A stretch of DNA of 64,000 bases, taken from positions 310,001-374,000 of the forward strand of contig NZ_FQVO01000002.1 of NCBI RefSeq assembly GCF_900129385.1, read 5' to 3'. Within the stretch, counting starts at the first letter, position 1. Every line of letters begins with the position of its first letter. A program made the position numbers and the translations under genes. The notes beneath the pieces were generated by a model. It was not told where the DNA came from and did no database searches. It saw only the letters and a list, made by a program, of their open reading frames with translations. This document shows, one piece after another, positions 26,049-34,994 of the stretch. The stretch comes from Chryseobacterium takakiae (GTDB lineage: Bacteria > Bacteroidota > Bacteroidia > Flavobacteriales > Weeksellaceae).

Positions 26049-26837
26049 ATGATGAAAATAAATGTATTTAAATTGCAGTTCCTTGCAACCATTTTTATTT
26101 CCTTTTTTGCTGTCGCGCAAAACAATAGGATGGACACTTCCGGAAATATCGGCTGGTACAATTTCTTCGGAACGATCAAGTTTAATGATAAATGGGGTCT
26201 TCATACAGAATACCAGTGGCGGAGAGATAATTTTATTACAGACTGGCAGCAGAGTCTGTTAAGGGTTGGGGTAAATTATCAGCTTAATCCCAGAATATTA
26301 TTCAGGGTTGGATATGCGTGGATCGAAACTTTTCCTTACGGAGAAATTCCTATCAATGGTTTGGGAAGGGATTTTACCGAACACAGGATTTTTGAAATGG
26401 TGCAATTATCACACAAAGAAGGGTTGGTAGATTTTTCTCACCGCTTTATGCTGGAACAGCGTTTCGTGGGAAGATACACTTCGCCGGAAGTAACTTCCGA
26501 AGACGATTTTCCTTTGCTGCACAGGATGCGGTACATGATCCGCTTTCAGATTCCGCTTAAAGGAGGGGAAATTAAAGATAAAACACCTTACGCGGCATTG
26601 TATGATGAAATTTTCATCGGCTTCGGCAAAAATGTAAATGCCAATGTTTTTGATCAGAACAGAATTGGTATTCTGCTGGGCTATCGTTTTGATAAAAATC
26701 TCAGGCTGGAAGCAGGATATCTTAATCAGACCCTCCAGTTCGGAAGACAGATTAACAGCCGGAATATTTTCCAGAACAACCATGGATTTGTCATCAATGC
26801 CAATGTGACAATAGATGTAGCAAAGAAAAAGGATTAA
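26049..26837 (+). CDS. DUF2490 domain protein, probable outer-membrane barrel
   Basis: The 262-aa product has a signal peptide (about 1-23) followed by alternating strands: GWYNFFGTIKFNDKWGLHTE, YQWRRDNFITDWQQSLLRVG, an FTEHRIFEMVQLSH segment and C-terminal LRLEAGYLNQTL and VINANVTIDV. This matches DUF2490, common in Bacteroidota and thought to form a small outer-membrane beta-barrel. The role is unknown. The esterase gene begins 42 bases later. Confidence 0.85.
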   Translation: MMKINVFKLQFLATIFISFFAVAQNNRMDTSGNIGWYNFFGTIKFNDKWGLHTEYQWRRDNFITDWQQSLLRVGVNYQLNPRILFRVGYAWIETFPYGEIPINGLGRDFTEHRIFEMVQLSHKEGLVDFSHRFMLEQRFVGRYTSPEVTSEDDFPLLHRMRYMIRFQIPLKGGEIKDKTPYAALYDEIFIGFGKNVNANVFDQNRIGILLGYRFDKNLRLEAGYLNQTLQFGRQINSRNIFQNNHGFVINANVTIDVAKKKD

Positions 26838-26879
26838 ATATTATAGGCTAACATTTATATTTGTACAAATTGTAAAGTG

Positions 26880-27803
26880 ATGCAAAAAATATTAATGCTT
26901 ATTAGTTTATTTTTTCTTTTTGTAAAAAACAATGCGCAGATTCCGAAGGTTGTAAGCGGCAGTATTGAAAGAGTAGCAGATTTTAGATCTCAGTACGTAA
27001 CACCTAGAAATGTGGATGTCTGGCTTCCGGAAAACTATTCTTCATCCCGAAAATATGCGGTGCTCTATATGCAGGACGGCCAGATGCTGTATGATCCGGA
27101 GACAACGTGGAATAAACAGTCATGGAATGTGGACGATGTTATTTCCCGACTTATCGACAACGGTAAAATTCAGAATACCATTGTGGTGGGAATTTGGAAC
27201 GATTCAAAGCTGAGGCATTTTGATTATTTTCCACAAAAACCTTTTGAGAGTCTTACTGCAACAGAGAAAGATACGGTGCAATCCCAATTGAAAAAATCAG
27301 GAAGGTCCGATCAGGTTTTTTCTCCCAACTCAGATAATTATCTGAAATTTTTGGTGAAAGAACTCAAGCCGTTTATCGATAAAAAATATTCAACTTACAA
27401 GGATAGGCAACATACTTTTATTGCGGGAAGCAGCATGGGAGGGCTGATCTCGATGTATGCCATCTGTGAATATCCGGATGTTTTTGGCGGGGCAGCCTGC
27501 CTTTCAACACACTGGCCGGGTACTTTCACTCTGGAGAATAATCCTTTTCCAGATTCGGTCTTAAAATACCTGAGTAAAAACCTTCCGGGATCTAAAAATC
27601 ATACCATCTATTTCGACTGTGGCGATCAGACTCTGGATGCACTTTATCCGGATATTCAGAAAAAAGCAGACCAAATTATGGCAAAAGCAGGTTTCACGGA
27701 TTCCAACTGGAAAACCCTTTATTTTCCGGGAGAAAACCATAGCGAAGAGGCATGGAATAAAAGACTTGCTGTCCCTCTTGAGTTCCTGTTAAAGAAAAAA
27801 TAG
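26880..27803 (+). CDS. exported alpha/beta-hydrolase esterase (esterase D/enterochelin esterase-like)
   Basis: The 307-aa product has a signal peptide (ILMLISLFFLFVKNNAQ) and an alpha/beta-hydrolase fold: VDVWLPENYSSSRKYAVLYM, the nucleophile elbow GSSMGG (GxSxG), an Asp in YFDCGDQTLD and a C-terminal His in GENHSEEAW. It resembles the putative esterase family related to enterochelin esterase Fes and esterase D. A GTG three bases upstream (26877) is an alternative start, but ATG is used. The substrate may be a siderophore ester or another ester; context does not decide. Confidence 0.85.
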   Translation: MQKILMLISLFFLFVKNNAQIPKVVSGSIERVADFRSQYVTPRNVDVWLPENYSSSRKYAVLYMQDGQMLYDPETTWNKQSWNVDDVISRLIDNGKIQNTIVVGIWNDSKLRHFDYFPQKPFESLTATEKDTVQSQLKKSGRSDQVFSPNSDNYLKFLVKELKPFIDKKYSTYKDRQHTFIAGSSMGGLISMYAICEYPDVFGGAACLSTHWPGTFTLENNPFPDSVLKYLSKNLPGSKNHTIYFDCGDQTLDALYPDIQKKADQIMAKAGFTDSNWKTLYFPGENHSEEAWNKRLAVPLEFLLKKK

Positions 27804-27867
27804 CAGATTTTGCAATAAAGTGACTTTAAACATCAATAAAATACTTTCCTGCCTTATTCATTTTTAT

Positions 27868-27875
27868 TAAATTTG
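27868..27875 (+). promoter_or_regulatory. -7 box for sucC
   Basis: TAAATTTG fits TAnnTTTG, 38 bases before the sucC ATG. The -33 element is weak. Confidence 0.4.
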
Positions 27876-27913
27876 TCAACCTTTAAATATTAAAATAAAA
27901 TAATAAAAATAAT

Positions 27914-29104
27914 ATGAATCTTCACGAGTATCAATCAAAAGAGATTTTATCAAAGTATGGAGTAGCTATCCAACGTGGTTTTGTTGCAAACAACGTAGAT
28001 GAAGCTGTAGCTGCCGCTGAAAAGCTAACTGCAGAAACCGGAGCTCAGGGATGGGTGGTGAAAGCGCAGATTCACGCTGGTGGCCGTGGTAAAGGAGGCG
28101 GTGTAAAGTTTTCTCCGAACATGGATAAGCTTAAGGAAAACGCCCAGAACATCATCGGGATGCAGCTGATCACTCCGCAGACTTCTGCTGAAGGTAAAAA
28201 AGTAAACTCTGTATTGGTTGCTGAGGATGTATATTATCCGGGAGAGTCTGAAACAAAAGAATTTTATGTTTCGATCCTTTTAGACAGAGCCGAAGGTAAA
28301 AATACCGTAGTATATTCTACAGAAGGAGGAATGGATATCGAGCATGTTGCGGAAGTGACGCCTCACCTTATCCACAAAGAAATCATTGATCCTGCTTTAG
28401 GTCTTCAGGGATTCCAGGCAAGAAAGATCGCTTTTAATCTGGGTCTTGAAGGAAATGCATTCAAAGAATTTGTAAAATTTATCACGGCTTTATATAATGC
28501 TTATACAGGAATTGACGCTTCTCTTTTTGAAATCAATCCTGTATTGAAAACTTCAGACAATAAAATCATTGCAGTTGACGCGAAAGTAACGCTTGATGAC
28601 AACTCATTATTCCGTCACAAAGACTTAGCTGAGCTTAGAGATACCAGAGAAGAAGATCCAATGGATGTTGAAGCAGGTGAGGCAGGGCTTAATTTCGTAA
28701 AACTAGACGGTAACGTTGCTTGTATGGTAAACGGAGCAGGTCTTGCAATGGCAACAATGGATATCATCAAATTATCAGGGGGTAATCCTGCCAACTTCCT
28801 TGACGTAGGAGGAACTGCTGATGCGCAGAGAGTACAGACTGCTTTCGGAATTATCTTAAGAGATCCGAATGTAAAAGCAATCCTGATTAATATCTTTGGT
28901 GGTATCGTAAGATGTGACAGAGTTGCTCAGGGAGTTGTAGATGCTTACAAAGCAATGGGAAGCCTTCCTGTTCCGTTGATCGTAAGATTACAAGGAACAA
29001 ATGCTGTTGAGGCTAAACAATTAATTGATGATTCCGGTCTTCCGGTTCACTCTGCAATCACTCTTGAAGAAGCAGCCAATAAAGTAAAAGAAGTTTTAGC
29101 GTAA
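27914..29104 (+). CDS. sucC: ADP-forming succinyl-CoA synthetase subunit beta
   Basis: The 396-aa protein is the beta subunit of the TCA-cycle enzyme that makes ATP or GTP from succinyl-CoA. It has an ATP-grasp N-terminal half (MNLHEYQSKEILSKYGV, VVKAQIHAGGRGKGGGV) and the C-terminal ligase part with GAGLAMATMDIIKLSGG, NFLDVGGTA and ILINIFGGIVRCD. The alpha subunit (sucD) is not adjacent, which is common in Bacteroidota. It has its own promoter box and terminator. Confidence 0.95.
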   Translation: MNLHEYQSKEILSKYGVAIQRGFVANNVDEAVAAAEKLTAETGAQGWVVKAQIHAGGRGKGGGVKFSPNMDKLKENAQNIIGMQLITPQTSAEGKKVNSVLVAEDVYYPGESETKEFYVSILLDRAEGKNTVVYSTEGGMDIEHVAEVTPHLIHKEIIDPALGLQGFQARKIAFNLGLEGNAFKEFVKFITALYNAYTGIDASLFEINPVLKTSDNKIIAVDAKVTLDDNSLFRHKDLAELRDTREEDPMDVEAGEAGLNFVKLDGNVACMVNGAGLAMATMDIIKLSGGNPANFLDVGGTADAQRVQTAFGIILRDPNVKAILINIFGGIVRCDRVAQGVVDAYKAMGSLPVPLIVRLQGTNAVEAKQLIDDSGLPVHSAITLEEAANKVKEVLA

Positions 29105-29126
29105 TCTGAATTTTCTTACTCAATAT

Positions 29127-29159
29127 AAAACCGTTTCAATTGTGAAACGGTTTTTTTTT
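29127..29159 (+). terminator. sucC terminator
   Basis: AAAACCGTTTCA (29127-29138) pairs with TGAAACGGTTTT (29143-29154) and runs into a T tract. Confidence 0.9.
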
Positions 29160-29232
29160 ACAAATGATTTGAAATAATTTCAATAAAAACTATAAAATAT
29201 TCATCTTAAAATTATTATATTTACAATAAAGG

Positions 29233-29682
29233 ATGTTAAAAATGAGACCGTTTCTATACTTTTTTCTCTTTTTATTTCTTAGCTGTCGGTCCCAGATAGG
29301 TATAGATCATGCGATGCAGAAATCAGTTTCTTTTGAGGATAAAAATCATTACTCATTTACCATAACTTCTGAAAACTATTTAGTTATTGATAATCAGTAC
29401 AAAATGGATGAGGTTTTCAGAATCATTCATCAAAAAAATACCGGTAACAGATTTTCACCCATACCTGCAATAGTTGAAAATGAAACGTATCTTATCCTTA
29501 AGCCTGTGTTAAAGAATTCCAACGATGTTTTAATAGATTCAGTATCATTTCACAAAAATGTATTGTATGTAAAGGTCAAAGAATTTGAAAATCCGGATTT
29601 GAGTAAAGCAAGCAGGATTACCCCTAATATTTTATTAAAGTTAAATGAAAAATTAGATATAAAAGAAGTCATTATTCAATAA
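29233..29682 (+). CDS. small lipoprotein, function unknown
   Basis: The 149-aa product has a lipoprotein-type signal (MRPFLYFFLFLFLSC, Cys18 from the first Met). The rest is beta-rich (HYSFTITSENYLVIDNQYKM, then ETYLILKPVLKNS and VLYVKVKEFENP) with no recognised domain. Start could be 29233 or the ATG three codons later. It ends 14 bases before the T9SS metallopeptidase and may be co-transcribed, but it has no sorting tail. Confidence 0.72.
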   Translation: MLKMRPFLYFFLFLFLSCRSQIGIDHAMQKSVSFEDKNHYSFTITSENYLVIDNQYKMDEVFRIIHQKNTGNRFSPIPAIVENETYLILKPVLKNSNDVLIDSVSFHKNVLYVKVKEFENPDLSKASRITPNILLKLNEKLDIKEVIIQ

Positions 29683-29696
29683 TAATATGCAACTAT

Positions 29697-31895
29697 ATGA
29701 AAAGTAAAACATTTATCTTCTCGTGCTTGTTGATTGCAGCACAGGCTTTTGGACAGCAAAATTACTGGTCGAAGCTAAAAGATCCGAAAATCAGCAGGGA
29801 AAATCTCAACCCGAGATGGACAAATCCAAACACTTTTTCTTTGTACCAGGTTGATTTGGAGAAAATTAAAGCAGATCTTAAAAAAGCACCGCAGCGTTTT
29901 TCCGGAAATGAAAGTGTAATTATTAAATTTCCGGATTCAGATGGCAATATTCGGGATTACATCGTTCAGGAAGCTTCTGTAATGGAACCTGAACTGCAGG
30001 CAAAATTTCCCGAGATAAGATCATATACAGGGTGGCAGAAAAATCATCCTGAGAATACGATCCGTTTCAATGTAACTCCTTCAACAGGAATCAGTGTAAT
30101 GTACTTTGATACTTGGGATATCAGTTATTTAGACAGTTATACGAAAGACAATTCTGCATTTATCTTATACAAAAGAAAGGATTTACCTACCAATAACCGT
30201 CTTTTCGAATGTCATGTTGAAGATAAACTGGATGAACTGAACAATAACGGATTTGCAAACAAAGCACCGTTAGTTTCAGACGGGCAGTTCAGAACCTACA
30301 GACTTGCACTTTCCGCAACAGGAGAATATACGGCCTTTCACGGAGGGACCGTTCCGCTTGCAATGGCAGCAATGGCTACAACGATGACGCGGGTAAACGG
30401 AGTGTATGAAAAAACAATTTCTACCACCATGGTCATGGTAGCCAATAATAATCAGCTGATCTATACAAACGCTGCTACTGATCCTTTTACCAATGGAGCC
30501 CCAGGTACCATGATCAATGAAAACCAGACCAACACAACCAATATTATTGGTTCTGCAAACTACGACATAGGACATGTTTTTGGAACAAACAGTGGAGGGC
30601 TGGCCGGCTTGGGGGTCGTTTGTGTTTCCGGTAATAAAGCCAGAGGTGTTACCGGTTCCGGAGCTCCTATCGGGGATCCGTTTGATATTGATTACGTGGC
30701 GCACGAATTGGGGCATCAGTTTGGAGCCAATCATACGTTCAGGGCGTCCAGTGGTTCGTGTAACGGGAATTTTAACAACGCAACAGCGTTTGAGCCGGGA
30801 AGTGGCAGCACCATCATGGCGTACGCGGGAATCTGCGGAGCCAACAATAATGTTCAGAATAACAGTGATGCTTATTTCCATGCGGCAAGTATTTTAGAAA
30901 TGTATGCTGTTCTGCAAAGAGCCAGTGATTGCGCAAGTAAAATATCCAATGGCAACGGCGTGCCTACCGCTGATGCCGGAGCCGACTATATTATTCCGAA
31001 AGGGACTGCTTTCGTTTTAACAGGTACGGGAACAGATCCTAACGGAGATCCTTTGACTTATCTGTGGGAGCAGTACGATAATACCAATAATACGCAGCCT
31101 CCTGTATCTACTGCAACGGCAGGCCCGGTATACCGGTCTTTAACTCCTACGGCTTCGCCTTCGAGATATTTACCAGCATTAAGTTCTGTGTTGGCTAACA
31201 ATCTGGTTCCGAAATGGGAAGTTACTCCAAGTGTTGCCAGAACATTAAATTTTTCACTTGTAGTGAATGATAATAAAGCAACAGGAAATCAGGCTGCAAG
31301 AGATGTAATGACGGTTACCGTTACTAATGACGGGCCGTTCACCGTAACTTCGCAGGCAAGTGGCGGAAGCTTTTCTGGAAACACAAGCATTCCTGTAACC
31401 TGGAATGTTGCAGGAACAAATACAGGATCGATCAATACGCAAAATGTAACCATTCTCTTGTCTAAAGACGGCGGGTTGACATTCAATACCGTTCTTGCAG
31501 CAAGTGTCCCAAACACAGGTTCTGCTAATGTAACATTGCCAAATGAAAATGTTGTTTCCGCAAGGATTATGGTGAAAGCAGTTAATAATATTTATTACGC
31601 ACTTAATACTTCTTCTTTTGCTATTGTACAGGTTCTTTCAACTGCAGAAACGCAGGTGAAAAGTTTTTCAATCTATCCGAATCCTTCCCATGATGTGGTA
31701 AATATCAAGCTTAAAAATACTTCTGAAAAAGCAGACTTTAAGTTATTTGATGCCTCCGGAAGGCTGCTGCAGACGGGAAGTTTCAAAGGGGCAACTCAGG
31801 TAAATGTAAATAGTCTAATGAATGGAAACTATGTGATCTCGCTAATCCTTGAAAATGGTGAGAAAATTTCAGAAAAATTGATTATTAAAAAATAA
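29697..31895 (+). CDS. T9SS-secreted reprolysin-like metallopeptidase
   Basis: The 732-aa product has a signal peptide, an N-terminal pro-region (about 20-190), and an M12B/reprolysin-like domain with the zinc motif HELGHQFGANH (His336, Glu337, His340, His346), so it should be an active zinc endopeptidase. A beta-sandwich PKD-like region with TADAGADYIIPKGTAF follows at about 425-500, then further beta domains. The C-terminus (about 660-732, SIYPNPSHDVVNIKL to KLIIKK) is a type A T9SS sorting domain, so it should be exported and anchored at or released from the surface. The terminator is shared with the convergent mscS gene. Confidence 0.93.
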   Translation: MKSKTFIFSCLLIAAQAFGQQNYWSKLKDPKISRENLNPRWTNPNTFSLYQVDLEKIKADLKKAPQRFSGNESVIIKFPDSDGNIRDYIVQEASVMEPELQAKFPEIRSYTGWQKNHPENTIRFNVTPSTGISVMYFDTWDISYLDSYTKDNSAFILYKRKDLPTNNRLFECHVEDKLDELNNNGFANKAPLVSDGQFRTYRLALSATGEYTAFHGGTVPLAMAAMATTMTRVNGVYEKTISTTMVMVANNNQLIYTNAATDPFTNGAPGTMINENQTNTTNIIGSANYDIGHVFGTNSGGLAGLGVVCVSGNKARGVTGSGAPIGDPFDIDYVAHELGHQFGANHTFRASSGSCNGNFNNATAFEPGSGSTIMAYAGICGANNNVQNNSDAYFHAASILEMYAVLQRASDCASKISNGNGVPTADAGADYIIPKGTAFVLTGTGTDPNGDPLTYLWEQYDNTNNTQPPVSTATAGPVYRSLTPTASPSRYLPALSSVLANNLVPKWEVTPSVARTLNFSLVVNDNKATGNQAARDVMTVTVTNDGPFTVTSQASGGSFSGNTSIPVTWNVAGTNTGSINTQNVTILLSKDGGLTFNTVLAASVPNTGSANVTLPNENVVSARIMVKAVNNIYYALNTSSFAIVQVLSTAETQVKSFSIYPNPSHDVVNIKLKNTSEKADFKLFDASGRLLQTGSFKGATQVNVNSLMNGNYVISLILENGEKISEKLIIKK

Positions 31896-31912
31896 TTCAT
31901 CAATACAATAAG

Positions 31913-31942
31913 AAAGCAACCTCACAAAGGTTGCTTTTTTTT
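31913..31942. terminator. bidirectional terminator
   Basis: aaagcaacct (31913-31922) pairs with aggttgcttt (31928-31937), followed by T on the plus strand. It separates the metallopeptidase and mscS genes and touches the mscS stop. Confidence 0.88.
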
Positions 31943-32822
31943 AGTCCTGCTTTTTACTGATCATATTATTGGTATCGGTAATGCTGATGCTTGTTGGAGT
32001 TACGAGCTGGATGCCTTCCGAATCCAGTCTTTTTTTTATTTCAAAATAAGCAATGCTTTTCAGCAGCATCATGTCTGCTCCTAAAACCATTGGAAATTTT
32101 ACCTGAAGATTGAAAACACCCTGCTTTAGGTCGGTAAGAATTGCTGTAGCGGTTTCAGGGTGGTCTACATTTTCAAGGCTTCTCACTACTTCAAGAACGG
32201 ATTGCTGAGCTTTTGCAACATTTTGATCGGCCGGAATTTCGAAATTAAGATATATTTTTCTTTGCGGAGATGCTGTGAAATTATAAAAGGGAGAATTAAA
32301 AATAACCTGATTGGGAATATAAACTTTCTTGCCGTCATCAGCAATAACTTTTGTTGTAAGAAAACCAATTTCGGTTACCGTTCCCGAGTTATTTCCTATG
32401 GTGACGTAATCTCCTACTTTAAAAGCTTTATCAATACCAATCAGCATCCCGGAAAATATACTGGAAACCAGGTCCTTTAACGCAACTCCGGCAATTACCC
32501 CGGCGACTCCGAGACTTCCGATAAACTTCCATAAGAAACCGCTGAAACCCATGATTTCCAAAGCAATGAAGGTTCCCATCAACATAATCAGGAAGCGGAA
32601 TACACCTATAAGTGTTCTTAAAGAACTTTCTTTTTTACTTTTCGGAAAGAGCTTATGAAATATTTTAACCGAAATTAAGCTTAAATATTTGCTGGTCAAA
32701 ACAAACAAAGAAAATACAATAATCCCTACAATAAGTTTTGGCGTAATTTCTGCAAACTTCAGATACCAGTTTTCCAGTACATTATAAACAACATCAATAT
32801 AGCTTAAACTGCTTTCACGCAT
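31941..32822 (-). CDS. MscS-family small-conductance mechanosensitive channel
   Basis: The 293-aa inner-membrane protein has membrane helices at about 25-45 and 70-95, and then the pore helix with SLGVAGVIAGVALKDLVSSI (about 103-122). The beta domain follows with GDYVTIGNNSGTVTEIGFLT and the family PN(Q)VIFNSPFYNF. Such channels open under membrane tension to release solutes after hypo-osmotic shock. It would work as a homoheptamer. It is divergent from the peroxiredoxin gene. Confidence 0.93.
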   Translation of the reverse strand: MRESSLSYIDVVYNVLENWYLKFAEITPKLIVGIIVFSLFVLTSKYLSLISVKIFHKLFPKSKKESSLRTLIGVFRFLIMLMGTFIALEIMGFSGFLWKFIGSLGVAGVIAGVALKDLVSSIFSGMLIGIDKAFKVGDYVTIGNNSGTVTEIGFLTTKVIADDGKKVYIPNQVIFNSPFYNFTASPQRKIYLNFEIPADQNVAKAQQSVLEVVRSLENVDHPETATAILTDLKQGVFNLQVKFPMVLGADMMLLKSIAYFEIKKRLDSEGIQLVTPTSISITDTNNMISKKQD

Positions 32823-32860
32823 AATAAAATTTTAAATAATTCATTTTTTTTAAACAAAAA

Positions 32861-32892
32861 TTTTGCCAGTTCCAAAAACTCTACTAAATTTG
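32861..32892 (+). promoter_or_regulatory. peroxiredoxin promoter
   Basis: TTTTG (32861-32865), a 19-base spacer and TAAATTTG (32885-32892) form a near-consensus Bacteroidota promoter 23 bases before the ATG. It is the best promoter match in the window. Confidence 0.7.
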
Positions 32893-32915
32893 TAGACTAA
32901 TAAGAGCAAAATATT

Positions 32916-33551
32916 ATGTCAATTAAACTAGGAGATACAGCACCGGATTTTCAGGCGGAAACGTCTTTTGGAGATCTTAATTTTTATGAGTACTTAGGAG
33001 ATTCCTGGGGAATTTTGTTTTCTCATCCTGCAGACTATACACCGGTTTGCACAACGGAATTGGGATACACTTCGAAACTCAAATCGGAATTCGATCAACG
33101 CGGAACGAAGGTAATTGCTTTAAGCGTAGATGGAGTAGATGATCATCAAAACTGGATTAAAGATATTAATGAAACCCAGGAAACAGAGGTACAGTTTCCG
33201 ATTATAGCCGACAAAGACCGTAAAATTTCCGAGCTGTACGATTTTATTCACCCTAATGCTTCAGCTACTGCTACGGTAAGGTCACTCCTGATTATTGATC
33301 CTGAAAAAAAAGTAAGGCTGATTATTACTTACCCGGCTTCTACAGGGAGAAATTTTAATGAAATCCTGAGAGTGCTTGATTCTCTTCAGCTTGTAGACTC
33401 TCATAAAGTGGCTACCCCGGTGAACTGGCAGGATGGGGACGATGTCATTATTCCGCCAAGCATCTCAACAGAAGATGCGAAGAAGATATTCCCGAAAGGC
33501 ATAAAAGAAATTAAGCCTTATCTGAGGTATACGCCTCAGCCTAATATATGA
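32916..33551 (+). CDS. Prx6-type (1-Cys) peroxiredoxin
   Basis: The 211-aa protein reduces peroxides through the peroxidatic Cys45 in PADYTPVCTTE. The long C-terminal part (about 150-211, with TPVNWQDGDDVIIPPSIS) is that of the Prx6/AhpC-TSA family rather than typical 2-Cys enzymes. No second conserved Cys is evident, consistent with a 1-Cys mechanism needing an external thiol. It is cytosolic and preceded by a strong promoter. Confidence 0.94.
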   Translation: MSIKLGDTAPDFQAETSFGDLNFYEYLGDSWGILFSHPADYTPVCTTELGYTSKLKSEFDQRGTKVIALSVDGVDDHQNWIKDINETQETEVQFPIIADKDRKISELYDFIHPNASATATVRSLLIIDPEKKVRLIITYPASTGRNFNEILRVLDSLQLVDSHKVATPVNWQDGDDVIIPPSISTEDAKKIFPKGIKEIKPYLRYTPQPNI

Positions 33552-33590
33552 TTTATTTGATTTTTTATAGTTTAGTTTTAATTTGTACGA

Positions 33591-33624
33591 AAATCGCCGC
33601 GGAAAATTTTTTCCGCGGCGATTT
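33591..33624. terminator. strong bidirectional terminator
   Basis: A stem of about 15 bp (AAATCGCCGCGGAAA with TTTCCGCGGCGATTT) lies between the convergent peroxiredoxin and outer-membrane protein genes. Confidence 0.88.
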
Positions 33625-33660
33625 CAATTTTAAGTGTATATAATGTGTGTGAAGTGATTC

Positions 33661-34254
33661 TTATTGTGCAACATCATTAGCTACCTGTCTAGCCTTTGAA
33701 GTCGGAATATAGATACTGAAACCTACATTAAAGGTGATGTTGGAATTCAATCCTTCATTTCCGAAGCCTGCTCTTCCTCTGTATTTTACTAATCCTTCAA
33801 GACCGATATTCGGGGTAATAAAGTAAGAATAACCTGGACCTACTCCGAAATCTAATCCTGTAGTAGAATCTCCGTTTTCAACAGATCTTCCTCCGATTCC
33901 TACATTTCCTTCAAAAAACCAACGTCCGTGATTCAGAAGATTATCAACACCTTTTTCTCCAGGTGAAAGGAAATAGCGTCCCAAAGCACCAACTCCGTAA
34001 GTGAATTCCGTTGGGCTGCCGTTGGTAACCTTATTGAAGCCCAAATCTACATAACCTCCTAATGCTACGTTGTCTTCAATGAAATACGCTCCTTTTGGCT
34101 GAATAGCGATGTTGTATCCTCCACCTGTATTTAATCCGAAGTTACTAGAAAGTAAACTACTTCCTACCATCCAGTTTCCTTTTTGAATTTGTGCATTCAT
34201 GGTTGTAGCTAAACCTGCTACCGCTAGTATCCCTGATAAAATTAGCTTTTTCAT
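33661..34254 (-). CDS. outer-membrane beta-barrel protein
   Basis: The 197-aa product has a signal peptide (LILSGILAVAGLATTMNA) and a small barrel of about eight strands: GNWMVGSSLLSSNFGL, YNIAIQPKGAYFIEDNVAL, VGALGRYFLSPG, PGYSYFITPNIGLEGLVKYR, ending ITFNVGFSIYI. It resembles the small outer-membrane barrels (OmpX/OmpW-like, PF13568 type) that are abundant in Chryseobacterium. Its exact role is unknown. Confidence 0.85.
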   Translation of the reverse strand: MKKLILSGILAVAGLATTMNAQIQKGNWMVGSSLLSSNFGLNTGGGYNIAIQPKGAYFIEDNVALGGYVDLGFNKVTNGSPTEFTYGVGALGRYFLSPGEKGVDNLLNHGRWFFEGNVGIGGRSVENGDSTTGLDFGVGPGYSYFITPNIGLEGLVKYRGRAGFGNEGLNSNITFNVGFSIYIPTSKARQVANDVAQ

Positions 34255-34395
34255 AATTTATTATTTTAATATTTGTTTATCATTTGTGCTTTCTGAAAAA
34301 CAATAAATGTGCCAACTAATCAATGTTTGGTGAATTTGCCAGCTTTAATTAAAATTTTAAAAAGAATAAAAGTGTGGTATGTATTTTTTGCTAAA

Positions 34396-34911
34396 TTATA
34401 ATAGTAATAATAGAATTGATACCACAAGCCCTACTGCCGTAAAAATCATTCCGCGTTTGAAAGCTTTTGTTTTTGGATTAAACATCCAGAAACTCGAAAT
34501 CACAAAAAAGAACAGTGAAATCCCAAAGAAAGTGTTTAATGGAGAAAGCCTGTCTTTCGACTGAGCCTTGTGAAGCTTTGTCATTTTATCAAGAACAAAT
34601 GGCAGTTCCTTTTTTGAGTATTTTGCCTGTCCGGTTGCTGCATCATAAGTACCCTGTTTAAATTTCAAGACAGTTCCTTCCGTTTTTTCAATTTCGAAGT
34701 TTTTTATTCTCAGCTCTTTGCCGAGTGCTTTTTCATCGAGATTTTTCTCAATTACCTTGTCATACTTTTTTTCTTTTTTAAGAAAATCGGTATCTCTGTA
34801 TATCAGCAAAACACCGCTTACTGCATATACTGCCATGATTCCGGCAAGGAAATAGCCCAGGTAACGGTGGGTAATTCTCATGAAACTTCTGGTGTCCTTA
34901 ATCTTATCCAT
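34396..34911 (-). CDS. PepSY-like membrane protein partner of the siderophore receptor
   Basis: The 171-aa protein has an N-terminal helix (YLGYFLAGIMAVYAVSGVLL, about 18-37), a periplasmic domain (about 40-125) and two C-terminal helices (about 126-171). It follows the short PepSY-associated TM form (RITHRYLGYFLAGIMAVYAV) often found beside TonB-dependent receptors, where it may act in reduction or uptake of ferric siderophore. It is downstream of the receptor gene on the same strand with an 83-base gap containing a hairpin. Confidence 0.75.
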   Translation of the reverse strand: MDKIKDTRSFMRITHRYLGYFLAGIMAVYAVSGVLLIYRDTDFLKKEKKYDKVIEKNLDEKALGKELRIKNFEIEKTEGTVLKFKQGTYDAATGQAKYSKKELPFVLDKMTKLHKAQSKDRLSPLNTFFGISLFFFVISSFWMFNPKTKAFKRGMIFTAVGLVVSILLLLL

Positions 34912-34935
34912 ACTGTAGTTTTTGTTTTAAATTTC

Positions 34936-34968
34936 AAAGTGGAAACTGCAAAATGCAATTTCCACTTT
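34936..34968 (-). other. intercistronic hairpin
   Basis: AAAGTGGAAA (34936-34945) pairs with TTTCCACTTT (34959-34968), with inner TGCA pairing. No T tract follows on the minus strand, so it is more likely an attenuating or mRNA-stabilising stem between receptor and PepSY gene than a full terminator. Confidence 0.5.
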
Positions 34969-34994
34969 CTATGAAAAAATTTATTGTTAGTTTT